This document shows, in pieces, positions 9,973-22,541 of a DNA stretch of 64,000 bases. The stretch comes from Humulus lupulus. Its lineage: Eukaryota; Streptophyta; Magnoliopsida; Rosales; Cannabaceae. The translations under genes and the position numbers were made by a program. The DNA lies in assembly GCF_963169125.1 (NCBI RefSeq), contig NC_084793.1, positions 230,146,360 through 230,210,359 on the forward strand. The letters are read 5' to 3'. The notes beneath the pieces are model-generated. The model did not search any database. It saw only the letters and a list, made by a program, of their open reading frames with translations, and was not told where the DNA came from. Within the stretch, counting starts at the first letter, position 1; every line of letters begins with the position of its first letter.

Positions 9973-11859
9973 TCAAGCATCCTTCAGACTGACGGAGGTC
10001 TTTTCTCTGTCAACCTCCCCACCCAAATAACGCTTCAGCCGCTGTCCGTTAACTGTGAATTCTCTTCCCGATTTTTCATCTTTCACCAGGACAGCTCCAA
10101 ATGGATACACTTCCATCACAGTAAATGGTCCAGACCAACGGGACTTAAGCTTTCCAGGAAATAGCTTCAACCTGGAGTTAAACAGTAACACTTGCTGATT
10201 TTTCTCAAATACTCTTTCCTTGATCCTGCTGTCATGCCATTTTTTCGTCTTTTCCTTGTACAACTTTGCATTTTCATAAGCAAACAGCCGCATCTCGTCC
10301 AGTTCATTCAGCTGCAGCTTTCTTGCTTCTCCAGCAACTACAAGATCCAAATTTAACTTCTTCAACGCCCAAAATGCCTTATGCTCTAATTCTACAGGAA
10401 GATGACACGCCTTCCCATAAACTAGGCGATAAGGTGACATGCCTAAAGGAGTTTTAAAAGCTGTACGGTAAGCCCAGAGTGCATCATCTAATCGTTGGGA
10501 CCAATCCTTCCTGCTGGGATGCACCACTTTTTCAAGAATTCCCTTAATTTCTCTGTTCGAAATCTCCGCTTGCCCGTTAGTCTGTGGGTGATATGCCGTG
10601 GCTATTTTATGCTTTACACTGTACTTAGCTAATAAGGCAGCCAAGACTTTGTTGACAAAGTGCGTCCCCTCATCACTAATTAGTGCTCTTGGCGTACCGA
10701 ATCTTGTAAAAACATGTTTATGCAGGAACTTCATAACCACTTTTGCATCATTCGTAGGACTAGCTACTGCCTCCACCCATTTCGATACATAGTCCACAGC
10801 CACTAAAATGTAGAGGTTCCCAAAAGATTGAGGGAAAGGCCCCATGAAGTCAATGCCCCATACATCAAACAACTCTACCTCCAAAATGTAATTAAGTGGC
10901 ATTTCATTCCTTGCTGAGATATTTCCCACTCGCTGGCAGCGATCACATCTTTGAACAAAATCGTGGGCATCCTTAAAGATAGAAGGCCAATAGTACCCTG
11001 ACTGAAATACTTTGGCAGCGATGCGTTGCCCACCAAAATGACCACCATATGGAGCTGAATGACAGTGTTCCAAGATGCTGGAAACTTCAATTTCTGGTAC
11101 ACATCTTCTCATTATACGGTCTGGGCACTGTTTGTACAGGTACGGCTCATCCCAGAAATAAAATATGATGTCATGTAAGAACTTTTTAAGCTGCTGTTTG
11201 GTGAAATCAGGTGGATGTACACCCCCAACTAAAAAGTTTACAACATCCGCATACCATGGTACCTGTTCTTGCTCCACAACCAGCAGCTGTTCATCAGGAA
11301 ATGAGTCTTGAATTTGTAATTCTGCCTCTAAATTGCTGCTGTGAGTGTTAGTTTCCAGCCTTGATAAGTGGTCAGCCACTTGATTTTCTGTCCCTTTTCT
11401 GTCTCGGATTTCCAAATCGAACTCTTGCAACAACAAAACCCAACGTATGAGCCTCGGTTTAGAGTCCTTTTTGGCTATCAAATACTTGATAGCAGAGTGG
11501 TCCGTGTACACAATAACCTTAGTCCCCACAAGATAGGCTCGAAATTTTTCAAAGGCAAAAATCACGGCCAGCAGCTCTTTTTCAGTTGTAGTGTAATTAA
11601 TCTGGGCATCCACCAATGTTTTGCTTGCATAGTAAATAGAATGAAAAATTTTGTTCTTCCGCTGCCCAAGAACAGCTCCAATCGCGAAGTCACTGGCGTC
11701 ACACATAAGTTCAAAAGGTAATGACCAGTCGGGTGCTGTGATCACTGGTGCTGTAACAAGGGCTGACTTCAATCTCAAAAATGCCTCTTGATATTCATCA
11801 GTAAACTCAAAAGGCCTATTTTGCTCCAGCAAGCTGCATAAGGGTTTGGACACCTTTGA
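9973..11859 (-). pseudogene. pol: Athila pol, RNase H and integrase part
   Basis: Open for about 626 codons after the frameshift at 11860; no ATG of its own, since it is the continuation of a Gag-Pol polyprotein. RNase H runs from about residue 48 to 165 (Asp52 in CDASD, Glu in EKELLAV, Asp in YTDHS). Integrase follows, with an HHCC zinc-binding end (His265/His272, Cys303, Cys306) and the core triad Asp335 (GIDFMGP), Asp394 (ISDEG) and Glu430 ([10 protein letters not shown]). The C-terminal part ends with a GPF...VYPFGAV block. RNase H removes the RNA strand during cDNA synthesis; integrase joins cDNA to the host chromosome. Both catalytic sets are intact; the defect lies upstream. Confidence 0.9.
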
Positions 11860-14033
11860 AAATCCTTTATAAAACGCCTGTAAAAGCCAGCATGGCCGAG
11901 GAAACTCCTAATGCCTTTTACTGTGGTAGGGGCTGGTAGTTTCTCAATAACTTCCAGTTTAGCCTTGTCAACCTCTATCCCCTTGCTAGACACTTTATGC
12001 CCCAATACAATGCCCTCTTGCACCATGAAATGGCATTTTTCCCAGTTCAACACTAGATGGGTTTCTTCACACCTCTTTAAGAATTTTTCTAAATTCTCCA
12101 AGCAAACTTCAAAAGAATCCCCATAGACAGAGAAATCGTCCATGAATATCTCCAAGATACTCTCAGCCATATCCGAGAAAATAGCCATCATGCACCGCTG
12201 AAATGTGGCTGGTGCATTACACAACCCAAAGGGCATCCTCCTAAAAGCGAATGTGCCGTATGGGCAGGTGAAAGTAGTTTTCTCTTGGTCTTCAGGCGCG
12301 ATAGATATCTGATTATACCCAGAATACCCGTCAAGAAAACAAAAGAACTCCTTACCCGCCAAGCGGTACAACATTTGGTCGATGAAGGGCAAAGGGAAAT
12401 GGTCCTTTCTAGTGGCTTTGTTCAGTTTTCTATAATCCATACAAACTCGCCACCCAGTAACTATGCGAGTAGGAATAAGTTCGTTGCTGTCATTAGTAAC
12501 TACTGTAACACCCCCCTTCTTCGGAACACATTGGACAGGACTAACCCAAGTGCTATCGGAAATCGGATAGATTATCCCATAATCAAGCCACTTAATGACT
12601 TCTTTTCTAACCACGTCCTTCATTACTGGATTCAACCTCCTTTGCTGCTCCACAGAGTGAGTACAATCAGATTCCAGCAAGATCTTGTGCATACATAACG
12701 CTAGACTAATCCCTTGAATATCAGCCATTGTCCATCCAATCGCCCTTTTATGCTGCTTCAGCAGTTTCAGCAATGCCTCTTCAGCAACAGACTCCAGACA
12801 GCTAGATATTATCACAGGTAAAGTATCATTGTCGCCCAAGTACACATACTTTAAATGACTTAGCAGTGGCTTTAACTCCAGCTGGGGTGGTTCTTCAACA
12901 GATGGTTTGGGTGGTTGGAAGTGCTTTTCTGGCAGATTTAGAGCTTCAAAGACTTTATTGAATTTCTTTACTGGTTGATAAGAATCCACCCATGTAATAA
13001 TCTGCTCTTCCTCACTACTATAACCCTCCTCATCTACAAAAATCTGGGTACCCATAGCAGCTTTTTCCACACTTCTACTGATTCTTTCAGCCACTAAAGT
13101 GTCAATAACATCAACTCTAGAGCATTCTTCAACTTCATCCGGAAACTTCATGGCTTTGAATACACTAAAAGTGACTTGTTGGTCATTCACCCGCATAGTA
13201 AGTTCTCCGTTCTGTACATCAATAAGAGTCCGCCCTGTAGCAAGAAAAGGCCGACCCAATATTATAGGTACTTCTCTATCCGCTTCATAGTCTAGAATGA
13301 TGAAGTCCGCCGGAAAGATAAACTTATCCACTTGGACTAGAACATCTTCGATTTTGCCCTCTGGATGAGCCATAGATCTGTCAGCAAGCTGTAATGTAAC
13401 AGTAGTGGGTCGTGCTTCACCAATACCCAACTTTTTGAAGATTGACATAGGCATAAGGTTGATGCTAGCGCCCAAATCGCATAATGCTCTTCCAACATCT
13501 CTACCTCCAATAGAACACAGAATCGTGAAACTGCCAGGATCTTTTAACTTAGGAGGGATCTTGCTTTTCAACATCGCGCTACATCCTTCTGTGAGAGCCA
13601 CAGTCTCAAACTCCCCCAATCGCCTTTTCTTTGTCAAAATATCCTTTAAGAACTTGACATAATTCGGCATTTGCTCCAATGCTTCGACCAAGGGGATATT
13701 AATGTGCAACTGTTTCAGTACATCCAAAAACTTTCTGAACTGACCATCCTGTTGTTGTTTGCGAAATCGCTGCGGAAATGGAAGGGGCAGTTTAGGACCA
13801 GAATTTATTGGAGCAGTTTGCTGACCCTTTGCTGTAGCAACTGGGCCAGTTTCAGCAATTTCCTGGGCAGTTTTGTTACTTGTTTCTCCTTCACTTTGGA
13901 TTGAAGTGGGCTCTCCACTACCCTGTATTTCCTCAGAATTTCCCAGATTTTTACCATTCCGCAGCTGAATAGCTTTACAGTGTTCTTTCCCATCTCTCCT
14001 TGGATTTTCTGTATCACTAGGCAAAGATCCTTA
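11860..14033 (-). pseudogene. pol: Athila pol, protease and reverse transcriptase part
   Basis: Long frame with no ATG start, in keeping with a fused Gag-Pol. Counted from 14024, an aspartic protease site DLGAS lies at residues 183-187 with an ILGRPFL flap-side block near 255-261. Reverse transcriptase spans about 480-720: WRVCMDYRKLN, FLDGYSGYNQI, MPFGLCNAPATFQR, and the catalytic FMDD at 627-630 (FMDD rather than YVDD is usual in this group). The frame breaks at 11859-11862, where a run of T is one base short, just before the RNase H linker. A TAA at 14033-14031 separates it from gag. Confidence 0.9.
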
Positions 14034-15407
14034 CGGCCTAGTTTTCATTTCATTGGCTAGCTGGCCGAGCTGCATCTCAAGATTACGAAGAGAAGCTGCT
14101 TGGCTCTGTATTACTGCATCATTCTTAGCCATATACTCCCTCATTAGATTCTCCAAAGAGTTCGGCTGGGAGTTTTGAACATGTTGTGAAGGTCTTGGCT
14201 GCTGTGAAAAACCTGGTGGATATGCTTGTCTTCCTTGTGCTGGTGCTGTGCTTGAACTTGCTCCTTGACCCCCCCCCCCCCCCCCCCCATGACAGATTAG
14301 GATGATTCTTCCACGCTGGATTGTAAGTGTTCAAATATGGGTTGTTGTTGCGGTTGAAATTCTGATTACCCACATAGAAAACCGAGGCTGGATTGGAAGG
14401 GCAATTCTCAAAAGTATGCCCGTCCCCACAATACACACATGATACTTCTGCACTCTGATTGGCAGCAACTGGCTGAATATTTCCTCCCAAACTCATATTC
14501 TTCAAGATGTTGGTCATTGAGGCCATTTGAGCTGTTAGAGTCGTTAATGCATCTACTTCAAGAACTCCCGCCACCTTTCTACTTGTAGGAGCTCTAGTGT
14601 TTGACCATTGATAGTTATACTAGCAATCCTTTCCAAAATCTCAAATGCTTCGTTGTAAGACTTGGAAAGAATGGCTCCATTGGCTGAAGCATCCAAGACC
14701 ATTCAAGAGGCTGCATTGAGACCATTGTAAAATGTCTCCATTTGTATACAATGTGGGATACCGTGGTGTGGACATTTTCTTAAAAGCTCTTTGAATCTTT
14801 CCCACGCATCACTAGTGGACTCATCTTCCAGCTGCTAAAACGACATAATCTCACTTCTAAACTTTGCATTTCTGGTGGGAGGGAAGTATTTTCTTAGAAA
14901 TTTCTCAGCCAAGTCATTCCAATTTGTAACGGAATCGGGAGGAAGGGTGTTGAGCCATGATCTAGCTCGGTCCCTTAAAGAGAACGGAAATAGCTTCAGC
15001 CTTAATGCTTCTTCACTCACTCCTTGAAGCTTAAAGGAATCGCTCACCTCCAAAAATGAACGAAGGTGGAGATGAGGATCCTCCGTTGGCATCACGCTGA
15101 ACTGCCCCACGGTTTGGAGCATTTGAAACATCACTGGCTTGAGCTCGAATTGAGCTGCTTGTATTTCTGGCTTCACAATGCCTGGATTTAGCTCATTAAA
15201 CATGGGGGCAGCATATTCCCGTATTGCTCTGGCTCTGTCATCCGCCAGAACAATGGGATTAGTGACTTGCTGGCCATCCCCCTCTTCATCAACATGCTCA
15301 GCCATAGTGCCTCGGCTGTTAGCCTTTTGAGCCTTCCTCCTTTTTCTGAAAGTGCGTTCGATCTCGGGGTCAATAGGAGCAAGTTCACTATCCTCTTGCT
15401 GGTTCAT
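14034..15407 (-). pseudogene. gag: Athila gag, broken
   Basis: The first ATG is at 15407 (MNQQEDSELAPID). The capsid-like part has the plant retrotransposon gag pattern (LRLKLFPFSLRDRARSWL, WNDLAEKFLRKYFPP). TAG at 14837-14835 ends the first frame, but coding similarity continues (EDESTSDAWERFKELL). TGA follows at 14705-14703, and a one-base loss near 14619. A zinc knuckle follows (CVYCGDGHTFENC, Cys-X2-Cys-X3-His-X4-Cys), then a run of 20 G on the coding strand that shifts frame again. The stops at 14705 and 14033 fit C-to-T changes at CGA and CAA. Gag would package the RNA; this copy cannot make it intact. Confidence 0.9.
14269..14288 (-). repeat. Poly-G tract of 20 in gag coding strand
   Basis: Twenty consecutive C on the plus strand, just after the zinc-knuckle region of gag. 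It encodes Gly repeats in the open frame and is out of frame with the gag tail that follows. Confidence 0.95.
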
Positions 15408-15507
15408 ACACTGTAGGTACCTGAGTTTGCACAACCCGAACCAACAAGGTTAAAAACAATGAAAATAAACTGTAAAATAGTTGATAAAACAGAATTTAAT
15501 TTTAAAG

Positions 15508-15525
15508 TCCCCGGCAACGGCGCCA
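15508..15525 (-). other. Primer-binding site, tRNA-Asp type
   Basis: The plus strand reads TCCCCGGCAACGGCGCCA, the 3' end of plant tRNA-Asp including CCA, six bases from the LTR edge. Its complement on the element strand is the site where tRNA-Asp primes first-strand synthesis. This is not a tRNA gene. Confidence 0.9.
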
Positions 15526-15531
15526 AAAACT

Positions 15532-16565
15532 TGTTGTGGATTTTCTAATGATTAAAATATGCGCAAGTATACACAGTCGACAACAAGTAATACAGTGATT
15601 CAGTATCAAAGTTCGTCTCCACAGGGACTTTTAAACTAAATAAATGCAATATCAACCAATAACAATTTACAATTCAGTAACCAAATCAAGAGAAAAGTTG
15701 TGTAGTTAATTCTGGAAATAAATGTAAATGAGCAAGTTAATTAAACTAAAAATCAGAGATTAAAATGAAAGAATTCTGGGTGGATTTCAGATATGAGAAA
15801 AATAGATTTGGGTGGTTAATTCATAGCTGAAATTTTAAACATAAAACCAGTACAGAATATTTCCATGAAGTTTGAACAGAAATTGAGATGAGAAAATAAT
15901 ACAAAATTAAAGAGAAATAGAGATTAGAGAGAATTGAGTGTTGAGCTCTAGTCCCCCTTAGGCGTCTGCCTTCTTTTTCTCTCCTATTTCGTACTCCCTT
16001 CTTCTTCTTTCTTTCTGCTTCTCTCTGTACTTTTCTTAGTAAAAATATGCAGAATTCTCTAAAATGATGGGTCTCTCTTTTCTGTTACGGCTGCCTCCTC
16101 TTTAGGGTACTTGGTTTACCCTAATTAGTAAGTCAAAGTCAATTGTGCCCTCTTGTCCTTTGCCACACCATCCAGCTGACTCATTGTACAACATTCTCGC
16201 CACCTAGGCGTCACTTATTCTTCATTAAGTCCAGCTGGAATTTGTCACGTTTCTTCACTGGTCCCTGCCGATTGCTACGTTGTGGTTGCTACAGCATTGA
16301 TAGAACAGCAACATGCTATTTCCATATTTGTTCCCCTTCTTGATCCAAAGTTCCCGATCACCTATTCCAGCTTCCTTTCATGTTTAACACATACACTAAA
16401 CTACATAAATCACTCAAAAATATGACAATGCAAACACAAGGTCCCTAGCTACACAGACACACTAAATTATACACAATTACACGAAATACAAATACATTAC
16501 TCTTTTGTTTGGTTTGAAAATTAAGTTTAAAGATATGAAAATAACTCTAAATCTTAGAGTTATCA
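15532..16565 (-). repeat. Athila LTR (5' LTR in element orientation, promoter end)
   Basis: 1034 bp, 99.7% identical to 4843-5876. It carries the element promoter in U3, reading toward lower coordinates into gag. No start site can be fixed from sequence alone. Confidence 0.95.
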
Positions 16566-16570
16566 GTAGA
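16566..16570. repeat. Target-site duplication GTAGA (right copy)
   Basis: An exact partner of 4838-4842. Confidence 0.95.
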
Positions 16571-17193
16571 ACATCTAGTTGATGATGATGTGAGCAACTC
16601 GAGTTAGGACTTGGCAATACGGTATTCAGGTAATTATTAGGTCGCCTCTTAGGATGATAATCAAGTTCGAGACATGTAGTGGCCAAATCCCCTCTAGGGC
16701 GCTCTCTTCGGTCCTAAGCTCGATGAAGATGTTCAGCTTGTGGAAATCTGGTCATGACGCATACTGAAGGATTCGAGAGACTCGGAGGAACTCTATACAC
16801 TCATTAATGTCCAAGCTGTGTTGCATAATTATTGTCCAAGATAACAGGAGTCTACTCTGTTAGGCAATCATATCTCTATGTAAATGGAAATTACCTTTAT
16901 TAAATGTTTACCATACTTATGCACACGGTTACCCAAACCTGTCCAGGAAATTTCACTATAAGTATCAGGGATAATGGACAGGAAAGAGGACTGCTTTTTG
17001 TAATGCTGAAACTCTGCAGAAATTGTGTGAGAGTAATAATATTGTCTCATGAACTAGGTGGATTTTGACCACTGAACCACGTAAAATTATGTGTGTGAGA
17101 AATTGTTCATATAAGTTCATTACGATTTACAAATAAGCACTAATATCTTTATTAGATTTCTAAATCAACCGTTGGTGAAAAATTATGTCAACA
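16571..17193 (+). mobile_element. Tat-like 3' LTR, second part
   Basis: Continues the LTR begun at 4755. A TATA-like ACTATAAGTA at 16950-16960 would fit its promoter. It ends GTCAACA, a TG...CA form. The following five bases are CTAAT; the left partner lies outside the window. Confidence 0.65.
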
Positions 17194-19088
17194 CTAATTA
17201 ATGAACCAATAAATGGATGACAGAACTATATTTATTGATTATATTAATGGACTACAAGAGAAAACTCTGTAAATATAATTCTATAAATACTTAGAGTGCA
17301 ATTCCATAATTATAGTGGATTAATCATGGAATTAATAAATAAGATTATTAGATTAAAGAGTTTAATTAATAATCTGGTTTATTGGAGCATCGTATTATAG
17401 GTCCATGGTCCCCAAGTCACATATGTCCTACATTGTCACTGGTAAGGATGTCATAAGGAAGATTTGTAGAGAGAATGACTAAATTGCAAATGAATTAATT
17501 TTCTGATACAAGGAAATAATTATATGATAATTATGGGTAATTAATTAATTATTTAACTATATAATTTTTATTATGAAAAAAATTATGTTAAAATAAATAT
17601 TAACCATGTTTTGATTAATATAGATATAGATTAATAATTATCTTATTATAAGATAGTTATTTATTTAATTAAAAATTTAAATTAACTGATATTTATTTTG
17701 GGATAAACATATTATCTTAAGTGCTACATATTATCTTATGGGTAAGTGGTGCCTGCTAGCATATTTATTTAATTATATCTTATGGGTTGAGTACATCTAA
17801 AGGGTTCTAAATCAACATTTGAATCCTACGTAAGGTATAAGCTTTCATTTAGGATAAAAAAATCGTTGATTTATATGAAAAGATTCAAGACACTTGATAG
17901 ACTACCCTAGGTAATCTTTATTCTTTTTATGAGTTATTTAATATATATGATCATGACTGGCATTAATAATTTTTTTAAACTATGTTATTCTTATTTTTCT
18001 CATTTAATACCACCATGAAAGTAATTAAAGTTTAAAAATCTAAAGAGGAACAATGGACTTGAGACCGAAATAAACCAGGTATTCAAAATCTAAAATCTAA
18101 AAACAACTATCAACATATCCAAAAATTCAAATAAAAGATTAATCAACAAATGGACAAAATTTGACAAAATGGAAAGGAACAGTTACAATGCAGACCGGAT
18201 CTAGGTTTAGAAGAAAAAACTGAAATTACGATTAAACAATAAGATCATCAGATAGGAAAATTTTGAAGAAAAAAATTGCACATTACTGTGAAATTAGAAG
18301 AAATGTAATAGAAGTTGAAGAAATTTTAAACCAAATGAAACAAAACCAGTCAAAGTAAATCAAATGAGGCGGTGGCAAAAAAGAAATCCCAAATTATCGA
18401 GCAGCAAAAACGAACGAAACAAGGAATCAAATTAAAATGAAAATGGAATGGACAGAAGAATGTTTGAGAAGGAAAGAGGAAATGTAAGAAATTGTTGGAA
18501 AGTGGAGAAAATATCCGATGAAAACTGAAATGATGTTTTTTTTTTAAATTAATCGTTTTTCTTTTAAGTTTTTATTATTTTTAAAATAAAATAAAAAAAC
18601 GAACACGTGATAACATAGAAACAAGGAGATATTAACAAATAACAGTTTTCTAGTACTTTTTTAAAAATTAAAAACAAAACAAAATGACCAAAATACCATT
18701 AAATAATAATACAAATAAAATAAGCAAAATAAAAACTGTGGCTTGATTTCTAAATTAATATTTATAGTATATATACTTTTTTGGACCCTGTGTTTTGTCA
18801 CATTATCTATTTGGATTCTGTGTTTTGACAAATTATTTTTTGGACTCTATGTTTAGTAAAATGATTAAAATAGAACTATAAAGTCAATTTTGATGAAGAA
18901 AAAATTAAATATAACAATACAGTTTTTAAGCAGAATGATTTTATTTTTGTTCTGGATTGTTAGTTTAGTAGATTATTTGTGATTTTAGGTGAGAAAACAT
19001 TGATTAAAATTGGGTTTAGGATTTTATTTTAACCATTTTACAAAATATAGGGTCTAAAAAGTAATTTATCAAAACACAGGGTCCAAAC
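17194..19088. other. AT-rich intergenic DNA with an old Copia LTR fragment
   Basis: 17380-17430 contains the words TTATTGGAGC and GGTCCATGGTCCCCAAGTCA, which resemble the middle of the Copia LTRs at 19089-20925 and 40351-41944. This points to a diverged LTR fragment. 18770-19088 has repeated phrases on GGACCCTGTGTTTTG, a dispersed repeat. No gene seen. Confidence 0.5.
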
Positions 19089-20925
19089 TGTTGGATTAGC
19101 TTATACATGATCTTTATTTATTTTCATGTATATCTAATATTAAACAAATTAATACGAGATAGCCTAAAACATGTTTCTAAAATTGAATTCAAAGAGAAAC
19201 AAAGAATAGAATACTTACAGTATACGCAGCGGAATTAAAGAATCATTTCTTCAGTTTCTCTAACTCTTGTATCCTCTCTGTCGCAGAGTATTATCAAGAA
19301 ACTGAACCGATCTTCTATTTTCTTCACAATCTTCCAATGTATCCTTGGAACCACCTAGATTAGTGTGAGCAATTCTCAACACATGAGATAGATATAGAGA
19401 GAAGAAGAGAAAATAACAAAAAGACTTAGAAAATGACTTGTGTTTCGAGAGAATCTAAAACTATCAGAAAATCTGACTTGTGACTTATGTTTTGACTTCT
19501 CTCTAAGCACTCATTTTATAGACTCAATTAGGTCATTTAATTTAATTAAAAAATCAATAAAATAATAGTCATTTTGAAGCCCTAGGTCGAAATTATCATG
19601 GGCTATAGGCCCGTGAAATTTCCTATTTGATTATAAGCCCATTGGACTTAAAATCAAGGCCTGTATTATTTTCTATTGATTTAATTATTTAAATCATTTA
19701 TCAAATTAATTATTTATAATTTGAACCTTGATTTAAACTTATTTATTAATTTAGATACCAATTTTATCTTAATTAATAAATCTGCCATAATTTCTTTTTT
19801 CTTATCAAAATTACACAACTCTGTGAAACTATCCAAAATTGACCTGGTCAACTTTAATAATTCTAATTGATGATTAAATCAATTAATTGAGACTATCTAG
19901 ATGATTTTATCCAAGGTACAATGGGGACCATGGGCCTATGAAATCAAGCTCCAATAAGTTATCATAAATCTAACAAATAAATTTACTAACTTATTAATTC
20001 CTCGTGACTCCACTATAGACTCGGAATTGCACTCTTGAATTCATAGAACGCTCTATAACAAATATAGATACGCTATTAATTATCCATTGTTACAACCATA
20101 ATTGTCACTCAATCTTCTATAGACGGTCTACAATGGGATATGACTAAAATACCGTTTTACCCCTCATTGTATTTTATCCTTAAAACACTTAGTTCCTTGT
20201 AAATGATATTTCAGTAAACTAATTTAATTACTGAAATGAGATCGCTATCATTTAACACATTGAACCAAACTAAAAGGAAATCATCATTTCACTTCTTCAT
20301 CAGAAGCTATAGATGTTCATATCTATGATTAACACTCTCACTCAATTATACTACCGAGTTCCCAAGATGTAAGTATGGGCTAGTTCGTAGGGTAAGCTGG
20401 TAACGAACAAGTCAAATAACTCAAATAATACAATCAGTTAGAATACTAACCACTCAGAATTGAGATTGAATTGATCTATGGTCAACTATATGATATGACT
20501 AGAATAGATAATAACGGTATATTTACTTATCTTATCAACTGTCAATATCGGTCTTGTCCAATGTAACAAATACATCCGATCTTATCTACTTTGTTAATGT
20601 TCTGGAAAGAACATAACACTGTAATATGTAAGTAGATCATATCGTAGATTGGCAAGTCATTGTAAATCCTGTGCACTGACTAATCTTAGGACTAACTTAT
20701 TTTGAACATATAATCATATTTATATTCCACTGTAATTATGTCACTATAAATAAGATTAGTTATATGCTCGAGATTTAATCGAAGTTTATATTAAACAAAT
20801 AATCACGAAAAAAAAACATGTGAGCAAAGTGATTGACCAAGTCAAAAAATGATTTCTATTCTTCTATTAATAATAAATGAGATTACAAATAAATTTGGTT
20901 TTAATTAGGGCATAAAACCCCAACA
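19089..20925 (-). mobile_element. Copia-type solo LTR, 1837 bp
   Basis: On the minus strand it begins TGTTGGGGTTTTATGCCC and ends TAATCCAACA. It matches the rebuilt LTR at 40351-41944 plus 46476-46672 (about 1790 bp) in order and length. The flanking five bases are CAAAC on the left and CAAAT on the right, a target duplication with one change. No internal region is present, so it is a solo LTR left by LTR-LTR recombination. Confidence 0.85.
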
Positions 20926-22541
20926 CAAATAGGTAATGAGACAAAATACATGGTCTAAAAAAGTATAAACCCATATTTATATGGTAATTTAAATACCATA
21001 TATCTCAAGAAGGAAAAAAGTCATATAAAGAATAATGATTCAAAATTCTCATATCTCTTCCATATAAAAAGTGTGTAAATAATTGAAATTTTTTGTTTTA
21101 CCGAGTTTTTAAAAAAAATTCGTTAACTTTAATGAAATATTGTTATATTTAACAGAATATTTTTATATTTAACTATAAATTATAAACATGACTTAAACTT
21201 AGATAAAATTAAATAAATAAATAATTAAACAAATTAAAATAAGATATTTTACAATAATAATTATTTAAAAAGTAATAAAATCATACGTTTTATAACTTAA
21301 ATAAAATTTAATTAAACTTAAACTTCACGTATTATAATAATATCATATTAAACATATAATATAATATAATCTATTATTAATTAGCGACAAACTTAAATTT
21401 AAAATTCACGTATAATATTAATATTATATTAAATATATAATATATAATATCTTGTTGTCACAGCCAAATTCAAAAACTAAACAAACATAAATTTAAACAA
21501 AAATTAATTAATTAAAATATGATATTTTTACTATATTTTATGATAATTTAAATAATTAAATCATATTTATTTAAAAATAATAAAGATATACATATCATTT
21601 TTTTATCTTATAAATTTGTGTGATAGTTTGATTTTTTTTTTTAAAGTGATTGAGCTATTTTTCTTCATCAAATTCACCAAAGGACATTGTGAGATACATT
21701 AGAAACTAAAATTAGTTTATGCATGTATACTACTGTCTACACTATGACTTTTTTTATTCTTATTTTATTTCTATTGTTAATTTCTTTTTAAATATTATTG
21801 TAATTTATATATATTCTATAACCATGTAAATATATATTTATATCAATGTTGTGTTTAGATGTCATATATATATAGATATTATTGATATAAATATTATATA
21901 TATATATATATATTATAGAATTATAATTTATTTTATTATATATATTTTAAGAAAAAAATAGTGAACCAATTTTTATTAAAATTATAAACAATGTTTACAA
22001 CTTTAAAACTAAGAAAATGATGATTGCGCATTGTTTATACCTAATAAAAAGATAAATCCCAAAAAAATTAAAAGTCATACAAGACGTAAATTCCTCTATT
22101 TGTGTTGTTTGCATTTTTTTAGAAAACGGTATAGTTTTGTTATAATTATTTGGGGAACGGTATTTTTTTGTTACAATTATACAGCAAACAATGTTTGGTA
22201 TATGTTTCATAAATTTTGGTTGCAATTACTAAAAAAAAGTATATGTTCCAAAAATATTTTGCAATCATTTAGGAAATTGTATATATTTAACAAATTTGAG
22301 TTGCTATTACTTAGGAAATTGTGTATGTTTCAGATATTATATTTTTTATCCCCTACTTTTGTTGTAAATACTTGAGAAATACATAAAAGAAAACTAGTAT
22401 ATATTCGGGCTTTTTTTTAATATATGGATTTTTTTAGAGCCTTTTACATATATGTGGTTTTTTAAAAAAAATTCTTAAAATCTGAAAAATAGGAATTAAA
22501 GATTTAAAATATGAAAACTTTTTAATTCCAATGTAATCTAA
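20926..22541. other. AT-rich DNA; subterminal-type repeats from about 22030
   Basis: Very AT-rich, with AT microsatellite at about 21895-21915. From 22120 to 22380 phrases like GGTATATGTTTCA...TTTGGTTGCAATTACT recur. The same phrases recur at 26280-26560, which suggests they flank one Mutator-like element. No gene seen. Confidence 0.4.

Larger units (their letters stand above)
4843..16565 (-). mobile_element. Complete Athila-type Ty3/Gypsy retrotransposon, 11.7 kb
   Basis: Full structure visible: LTR, tRNA-Asp primer site, gag, protease, reverse transcriptase, RNase H, integrase, env-like third ORF, polypurine tract, LTR. All genes read on the minus strand, so the transcriptional 5' LTR is the one at 15532-16565. 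The order protease-RT-RNase H-integrase is Ty3/Gypsy. The Asp primer and the extra ORF after integrase mark the Athila/Calypso group. LTRs of equal length (1034 bp) differ at three bases, about 0.3%, so the insertion is recent. The element sits in the LTR of a Tat-like element. Coding lesions: stops at 14835, 14703-14705 and 14031-14033; frameshifts near 14619, at the poly-G tract 14269-14288, and near 11860. This copy could not make a full Gag-Pol by itself. Confidence 0.95.

Noticed and set aside
15508..15525. Exact match to a tRNA-Asp 3' end
   Set aside because: Only the 3' 18 bases are present, placed next to an LTR. It is the primer-binding site, not a tRNA gene.
16143..16343. ORF duplicated at 5454-5654
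   Set aside because: Both are the same segment of the Athila LTR. Duplication of the LTR, not a gene family, explains it.
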